Assembly: GCA_004299065.1 (NCBI GenBank)
Contig: SIHH01000009.1
Location: 1 to 36,337 of the forward strand
Direction of reading: 5' to 3'
Origin: Phormidium sp. SL48-SHIP
GTDB lineage: Bacteria; Cyanobacteriota; Cyanobacteriia; Cyanobacteriales; Geitlerinemataceae
Length of the DNA stretch: 36,337 nucleotides
Part shown: positions 31,692-36,337 of the stretch, one piece after another
Numbering within the stretch: position 1 is the first letter of the stretch
Layout: each line of letters starts with the position of its first letter
Made by a program: the position numbers and the translations under genes
Notes under the pieces: model-generated
The model's input: the letters and a program-made list of their open reading frames with translations, nothing else
What the model was told of the DNA's origin: nothing
The model's database searches: none

Positions 31692-33821
31692 ATGGTACTC
31701 TTAAAACGCTTCAAGCCAACGGTATTTTTAGTTCTTGTCTTCTTAATCTGCTTCTTATCCCGAGTGTTCTTCTCTCACGTTCCCATTAATGTTGATGAAA
31801 ACCTTTGGTTCTTCCGGGGAAGTGGGTTTATTGCTCAAGTCTTATCGGGGGATTTGGCGAAATTTCAGGAGACCTATTATCAACATCATCCCGGAGTTCC
31901 AACTATGTGGGTCGATGGTTTCGGCATCACCCTCGGCTGTGTGGTTGACCATTGGTTTCCCCCTCAGTTAACCCTTGAGCCAGACTCAGTCCGAAGCTGT
32001 ATTTACCTCTTGAGAGAGCAAAATTTCGTTCCCATTGAATCCTATGTTCTCACTCGTGTTATTCAAGGGTTGATTACCTCAGCCTTGATTACCCTATCGT
32101 CTTGGTTAGTGGTTCGGTTGGTTAACCTAAAAATTGCAATTATTTGGATTTCTATTTTAGCGTTTGAACCATTGTTTCTGGCATATCAACGCTTAGTAAT
32201 TACCGATTCGTTGCAATGTGGGTTTATTTTAGTCAGTGTTTTAGCCTTGTTTTTACATTGGCGATTAGCGTCAGGAAAATCCTATTTAATTCTCTCAGGA
32301 GCAGCGATGGGGATGGCGATCGCCACCAAAACTACTACAATTCTTTTATTTCCAGGCTTGATGGCGATCGCCGTCTTAACCGAACTCAATTATTTTCAGC
32401 CAATCTTTCCCAAAAAAGGCATCGCTGAACAAGCCAAAGATATTGGGATTTGGACATTCTGTCTGGTCGCGACCTTTATTCTGATTTGGCCCGCAATGTG
32501 GGTAGCTCCCCTGGAAACCATCAACCGTCTGGCGAGTGACTTACAACGAGAAACTCAGCGAGGAGGTCTCTTCTTTCTAGGGCGATCGCAGGATCATATC
32601 AATGCCTTATTTTATCCTGTCGTCATTCTCTATCGCTTCTCGCCGCTGCTCCTACTGAGTAGCCTTATCTCTGTTCTCCTGGCTAGTGTACCCGCTTGGC
32701 GACCCAGGGGTATCTATCAAAAATACCTGGTTGCCAATTTCATCTTAATTCTCTCATTTCTCTGGCTAGTCTCACTCCCTGGAAACAAGGTTGACCGCTA
32801 TATTTTGCCCATTGTTCCCTTCCTAACCCTCAACGCTGCGATCGCCAGCTTCATTATCCTTAAAAGACTCAAACAATCTATAAATCGCCACCATCCCAAA
32901 ATCACATCCAGGATACGTCAAGAATCTTGGCTGAGCTTTAATACCCTGATTTTAGTCATCCTCGCCATTCAAATAATCACAATTTATCCATATTTCCCCT
33001 ATTACATGAGTTATCATAACCCCTTTCTTGGGGGAACAAAAACCGCAAAATTCATCCTAATGATTGGCAATGGTGAAGGGTTAGATCGAGTCGGTGCGTG
33101 GCTCAATCGTCAACCTAACCCCCAAAACTTAGTCGTTGCAGTTCCCTATCGATCCGCGTTGGCTCCTTATGCTCAGGGAGAAGTGTTGGCCGTTCCTCGC
33201 CAAGGAGGATCTTGGGCGGAGCGTTGGTTACGGAATGCCAACTTTTTAGTCTTTTATATTAATCAAATTCAGCGAAATATTCCGAGTCCTGAGGTTATTA
33301 ACTATTTCACTCGTCAAGATCCCTTGCACGTTGTGCAACTCAATGGCGTTGACTACGCCTCGATTTACCTAGGGCCAATTGCCCGCCCCGAAGAGATGCA
33401 AACCCTCACCTCAACAATCGAGTCTATTGGGAATGATGAGCTGCGGTTGCGAGGCTATACATTAGCCTCTGACTCTCTAAAACCAGGAGAATCCCTGGAA
33501 CTGACTCTCTATTGGGATATTCTTAAATCGATTCCCTCCAACCATCATTTTACGCTCAGTATTCAACAAGGAAACCGAGTGTTGCTGGCAATTCCCCGTC
33601 CAATTCTCAAGGGATTTTTAGGAGACGATCCCATCGAAGCGGGCAAAACGATCCGCGATCAGCAATCCCTATCCCTTCCGGTAATATTCCCTCCAGGGGA
33701 CTATCAGATTGGCTTGAGCCTACCCACCTCAGGTTCAGCAGAAGAGGGTTTCTTAGATATTCGCGAACACACACCTCAGATCATTGGATCGTTTCAAATG
33801 ATACCGTCTGAGGATTCATGA
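31692..33821 (+). CDS. GT39/ArnT-like membrane glycosyltransferase
   Basis: 709 residues. The N-terminal helix is followed by HVPINVDENLWF, carrying the Asp-Glu pair typical of the first loop of GT-C enzymes of the PMT/ArnT type. Around ten membrane helices fill residues 10-450, with the phrases YQRLVITDSLQCG and MGMAIATKTTTIL. The C-terminal ~260 residues are extracytoplasmic, ending in a beta-rich region (SLELTLYWDIL and HFTLSIQQGNRVLL). GT-C enzymes use lipid-linked sugars at the outer membrane face; the acceptor here is unknown. It starts 82 bp after the acyltransferase gene on the same strand. Confidence 0.85.
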   Translation: MVLLKRFKPTVFLVLVFLICFLSRVFFSHVPINVDENLWFFRGSGFIAQVLSGDLAKFQETYYQHHPGVPTMWVDGFGITLGCVVDHWFPPQLTLEPDSVRSCIYLLREQNFVPIESYVLTRVIQGLITSALITLSSWLVVRLVNLKIAIIWISILAFEPLFLAYQRLVITDSLQCGFILVSVLALFLHWRLASGKSYLILSGAAMGMAIATKTTTILLFPGLMAIAVLTELNYFQPIFPKKGIAEQAKDIGIWTFCLVATFILIWPAMWVAPLETINRLASDLQRETQRGGLFFLGRSQDHINALFYPVVILYRFSPLLLLSSLISVLLASVPAWRPRGIYQKYLVANFILILSFLWLVSLPGNKVDRYILPIVPFLTLNAAIASFIILKRLKQSINRHHPKITSRIRQESWLSFNTLILVILAIQIITIYPYFPYYMSYHNPFLGGTKTAKFILMIGNGEGLDRVGAWLNRQPNPQNLVVAVPYRSALAPYAQGEVLAVPRQGGSWAERWLRNANFLVFYINQIQRNIPSPEVINYFTRQDPLHVVQLNGVDYASIYLGPIARPEEMQTLTSTIESIGNDELRLRGYTLASDSLKPGESLELTLYWDILKSIPSNHHFTLSIQQGNRVLLAIPRPILKGFLGDDPIEAGKTIRDQQSLSLPVIFPPGDYQIGLSLPTSGSAEEGFLDIREHTPQIIGSFQMIPSEDS

Positions 33822-33945
33822 ATCCGACGCATCATCATCCGGGATCAACCAGCAAGCCGCAGAGCTATAAAACTCCCAATCCTCAGAAGATTTGGTAGAG
33901 TGAACTCCAATTCAGATTTAGTTGCAAGATGCGGAACATCCCCAT

Positions 33946-35442
33946 ATGAGACAACGTTGGTTACTATTTATCGTCTTGCTGGCGTTACCCACGGCGGCGA
34001 TCGCCCAGGAAGCGGCCCAAGAAGCCACCGACAACCCCGAGAACATCCTGACTTTGATCGATCGCATCTTTAGCGGTCTAGTGGCAGCCATGGCACAGGT
34101 GCTCTTTTTTAGCCTTGGGGGAATCCCCCTGATTGTGCTTTGGCTGATTGGCGGGGCGCTTTTCTTCACCCTGCGGCTGAAATTTATCAACTTTCGTGCC
34201 TTCAAACACGCTCTTTATGTGATAGCCGGTCATTATGACAATCCCGACGAAGAAGGAGAACTCACCCACTTTCAGGCTCTCTCAGCGGCTCTCTCGGCAA
34301 CGGTGGGCCTAGGCAACATTGCCGGAGTGGCGATCGCCGTCCAAACCGGGGGACCCGGTGCCGTGTTTTGGATGACCCTGGCGGGACTTTTCGGCATGAC
34401 CAGTAAATTTGTCGAATGCACCCTCGCCCAGAAATACCGAACCCTATCTGCCGATGGTCGCGTCTCGGGCGGCCCCATGTATTACCTCTCCCGAGGCTTG
34501 GCCCAACGAGGCCTACGACCCCTGGGGCAAGGTTTAGCCGTTCTTTTTTCCATTCTCTGCATTGGTGGTTCCCTCGGTGGGGGCAATATGTTTCAGGCTA
34601 ACCAGTCCTTCTCGGCCGTCTCCGATATTATCCCCATCTCTGACTGGGCCTATGGATTAATCCTCGCCTTTCTGGTGGGCCTGGTGATTATTGGTGGCAT
34701 TCGTCGCATTGGTTCAGTGGCCGCTGCCATTGTCCCGTCCATGTGTTTGCTGTATGTGCTGGCGGCCCTATGGATTATTCTGACCAATATCAGCGAGGTT
34801 CCCAGTGCCTTTGCCACCATTATTTCGGGAGCCTTTACCCCCAAAGCCGTCGAAGGGGGTTTCATCGGTGTTCTCATTCAAGGGATACGCCGGGCCGTCT
34901 TTTCCAACGAAGCTGGCATTGGTTCGGCGGCGATCGCCCATGCGGCGGCCCGTACCAAGGAACCGGTACGGGAAGGGATTGTGGCTCTTCTCGAACCTTT
35001 TATTGACACGGTGATCGTCTGTAATATGACGGCCCTCGTGGTGGTGATTACCGGAGTTTACCAAGATCTCGATCGCACCGGCGTTGACCTCACAGCGGCA
35101 GCCTTTGGAACCGTGATTGGCTGGTTTCCGATTCTGCTGTCCCTAGCGGTGTTTCTCTTTGCTTTCTCGACGATGATTTCCTGGAGTTACTATGGCGAGC
35201 GAGCCTGGACGTATCTGTTTGGAGACCAACAAACCCAAATCTACCGCGTCATTTTTGTGCTTTGCGTCTTTGTTGGGGCAGTGGTCAACCTGGGATCAGT
35301 CTTGGATTTCAGCGATATGATGCTACTAACGATGGCCTTTCCCAATATGTTGGGAGGTGTTATTCTCTCCAATGAAGTGGCTGCCGATTTACAGAACTAT
35401 TGGGATCGCCTGCAACGGGGAGTCATGCCAATTTATAAGTGA
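33946..35442 (+). CDS. Alanine/glycine:cation symporter (AGCS family)
   Basis: About 498 residues from the ATG of MRQRWLLFIVLLALP; a TTG eight codons upstream is less likely. An N-terminal signal-like segment (LLALPTAAIAQEA) is followed by a first helix at about 40-65 and some ten more. Family signatures include GLGNIAGVAIAVQTGGPGAV with FWMTLAGLFGMTSKF, GGPMYYLSRG, and VFSNEAGIGSAAIAHAAA. The protein imports alanine or glycine with sodium or protons. The short conserved C-terminus (GVMPIYK) ends right at the edge of the IS605-type element. Confidence 0.93.
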   Translation: MRQRWLLFIVLLALPTAAIAQEAAQEATDNPENILTLIDRIFSGLVAAMAQVLFFSLGGIPLIVLWLIGGALFFTLRLKFINFRAFKHALYVIAGHYDNPDEEGELTHFQALSAALSATVGLGNIAGVAIAVQTGGPGAVFWMTLAGLFGMTSKFVECTLAQKYRTLSADGRVSGGPMYYLSRGLAQRGLRPLGQGLAVLFSILCIGGSLGGGNMFQANQSFSAVSDIIPISDWAYGLILAFLVGLVIIGGIRRIGSVAAAIVPSMCLLYVLAALWIILTNISEVPSAFATIISGAFTPKAVEGGFIGVLIQGIRRAVFSNEAGIGSAAIAHAAARTKEPVREGIVALLEPFIDTVIVCNMTALVVVITGVYQDLDRTGVDLTAAAFGTVIGWFPILLSLAVFLFAFSTMISWSYYGERAWTYLFGDQQTQIYRVIFVLCVFVGAVVNLGSVLDFSDMMLLTMAFPNMLGGVILSNEVAADLQNYWDRLQRGVMPIYK

Positions 35443-35450
35443 ACTACCGA

Positions 35451-35475
35451 ACGGTGAATCGCTCGATTACACCGT
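35451..35475 (-). repeat. Subterminal hairpin of the IS605-type right end
   Basis: ACGGTG-AATC-GCTC-GATT-A-CACCGT: six plus four base pairs with one bulged A. Such subterminal palindromes are recognised as single strands by TnpA of this family. Its position and the neighbouring phrase GGTTGGGTAGGAAGCC on the minus strand fit a TnpB guide-RNA scaffold 3' end. Confidence 0.6.
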
Positions 35476-35522
35476 CGGCTTCCTACCCAACCGACCGCGA
35501 GACCGTAGATTTCTTGCGTCCT

Positions 35523-36337
35523 CTACGATCTCGTCTTACACCTGGGCGATAGGCGATCTCCCCGGTCCGGTGAGGATAAAATACGCAGTCCTTCATCTAA
35601 TGATATTCTTGGCAGCGTTGATATCTCTGTCATGTTGCGTTTAACATTTTTCGCACTGCCAAAACCTAACATCAAGGGTCAGGCTTCTGACTTGATTTAG
35701 GCAAACATTGCAGGTTTTGGAGCTAGGGAAGAATCGGTCTACTTCGAGGTAGACTTTCCCTTCTGGCTCGGCTTTGTATTTCAGCATGGTGCAAAACTGA
35801 CCCCATCCCACTTGGCTGATGGCTTGGGCGAGACAGTGGTTTTTCACCAGGTTCCTAACGGCTAGATTTTCGACCACGACGACTTGGTTTTCGTCGACCA
35901 TCCTGCGTGACAGGTTGTGGTGAAAGTCTTCCCTGCATCGAGCGATTTTGTGTAGGCCCCCAGCGACCTGTTTGCGGGCTTTGTTGCGGTTGTTAGAGCC
36001 TTTTTGTCTTCTGGACAATCGCTTTTGCTTGGCTCTTAGATTTTTCTCATGTTTAGCCAACCAGCGAGGGTTATCAAACTTAGACCCATCAGAGGTAATC
36101 GCAAAATGAGTTAATCCTAAATCAAGACCTACCGCTTTCCCTTCAGTCGTTTTTTCTGGGAGATCTTTCCCATCATCGACTAGGACCGAGGCGAAGTATT
36201 GGCCTTTGGCATTCAGGGATACCGTAACGGTTCTGATTGACCCTTCAATTGGTCGATGTAGTCTGGCATGAACAAGCCCCATTTTAGGGAACTTGATGCC
36301 ATTTTCTACGATAGAGACATTCTAAGGATAACGAATA
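35523..36337 (-). pseudogene. tnpB: tnpB (RNA-guided nuclease of IS605 type), multiply disrupted and 5'-truncated by the window
   Basis: The longest open piece (35641-36282) encodes 213 residues with RuvC-I Asp in VGLDLGLTHF, the central helix rich in KRLSRRQKGSNNR, RuvC-II Glu in VVVENLAV, and zinc-finger cysteines CNVC...CEKC. After CEKC an in-frame TAA (35641-35643) interrupts the reading, yet the same frame continues TQHDRDINAAKNI, the RuvC-III Asp motif. One extra base near 35601 then shifts the frame to LDEGLRILSSPDRGD up to a TAG at 35523. On the 5' side an in-frame TAG lies in RYP*NVSIVENG. At least three lesions therefore make it a pseudogene. Confidence 0.9.

Larger units (their letters stand above)
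35443..36337 (-). mobile_element. IS200/IS605-family element remnant, right end and tnpB (left part outside window)
   Basis: The right end is marked by an imperfect hairpin 35451-35475 and by a GC-rich segment following the tnpB 3' end, as expected for IS605-family elements. The element directly abuts the TGA of the symporter gene. Only part of the element is in the window, the transposase gene tnpA is not visible, and tnpB is broken. Confidence 0.75.

Overview
The window looks like chromosomal DNA from a cyanobacterium, probably a filamentous one. The evidence is the very frequent HIP1 octamer GCGATCGC, photosystem I subunit PsaK, a one-helix high-light-inducible protein, the clock-input protein LdpA, a FurA-type regulator, a tmRNA with a cyanobacterial tag (ANNIVPFARKAATVA), and several families mostly known from cyanobacteria (Ycf45-like R3H ATPase, DUF3177, DUF3352). 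Arrays of heptamer repeats (CAAGAGG type and NTCAACN type) are also typical of filamentous cyanobacteria. I cannot name a species.

Layout. Positions 1-5.6 kb hold an EamA-type permease, a Uma2 endonuclease, a convergent terminator, the R3H/AAA ATPase, ldpA, and then ssrA (tmRNA) with a near-consensus promoter and a strong terminator. Positions 5.6-14.1 kb hold a secreted NTF2-like protein, an LRAT/NC-domain protein, a DUF3352 protein followed by a membrane protein with a degenerate cyclic-nucleotide-binding fold, a PEP-CTERM/DUF4114 secreted protein, era, and DUF2993, DUF3177 and small conserved proteins. Positions 14.2-22.4 kb are all on the minus strand: rnhA, folP, a membrane protein with a C-terminal helix-turn-helix, an uncharacterised P-loop ATPase, a vWA protein, purU, and (upstream of rnhA) a GT2-GT4 fusion glycosyltransferase. 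Positions 22.4-27 kb hold a coiled-coil/poly-Gln membrane protein, queF, a small HLIP that converges on queF, and a META-protein / histidine kinase / SDR cluster. Positions 27.2-30 kb hold psaK, purF and furA, each followed by a clear hairpin. Positions 30-33.8 kb are AT-richer and carry a broken copy of an acyltransferase start, the intact acyltransferase and a GT39-type membrane glycosyltransferase, probably for surface polysaccharide. Positions 33.9-36.3 kb hold an alanine/glycine:cation symporter, against whose stop codon lies the right end of a decayed IS605-type element with a multiply disrupted tnpB.

Most of the window is housekeeping. The parts most worth a second look are the ATPase / membrane-HTH / vWA neighbourhood at 15.0-18.5 kb, the tandem duplication of the promoter and start of the acyltransferase gene, the dead tnpB whose 3' end still looks like a guide-RNA scaffold, and the META-protein/kinase overlap. 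No CRISPR array, tRNA or rRNA gene was seen. All calls come from reading the sequence; no database search was possible.
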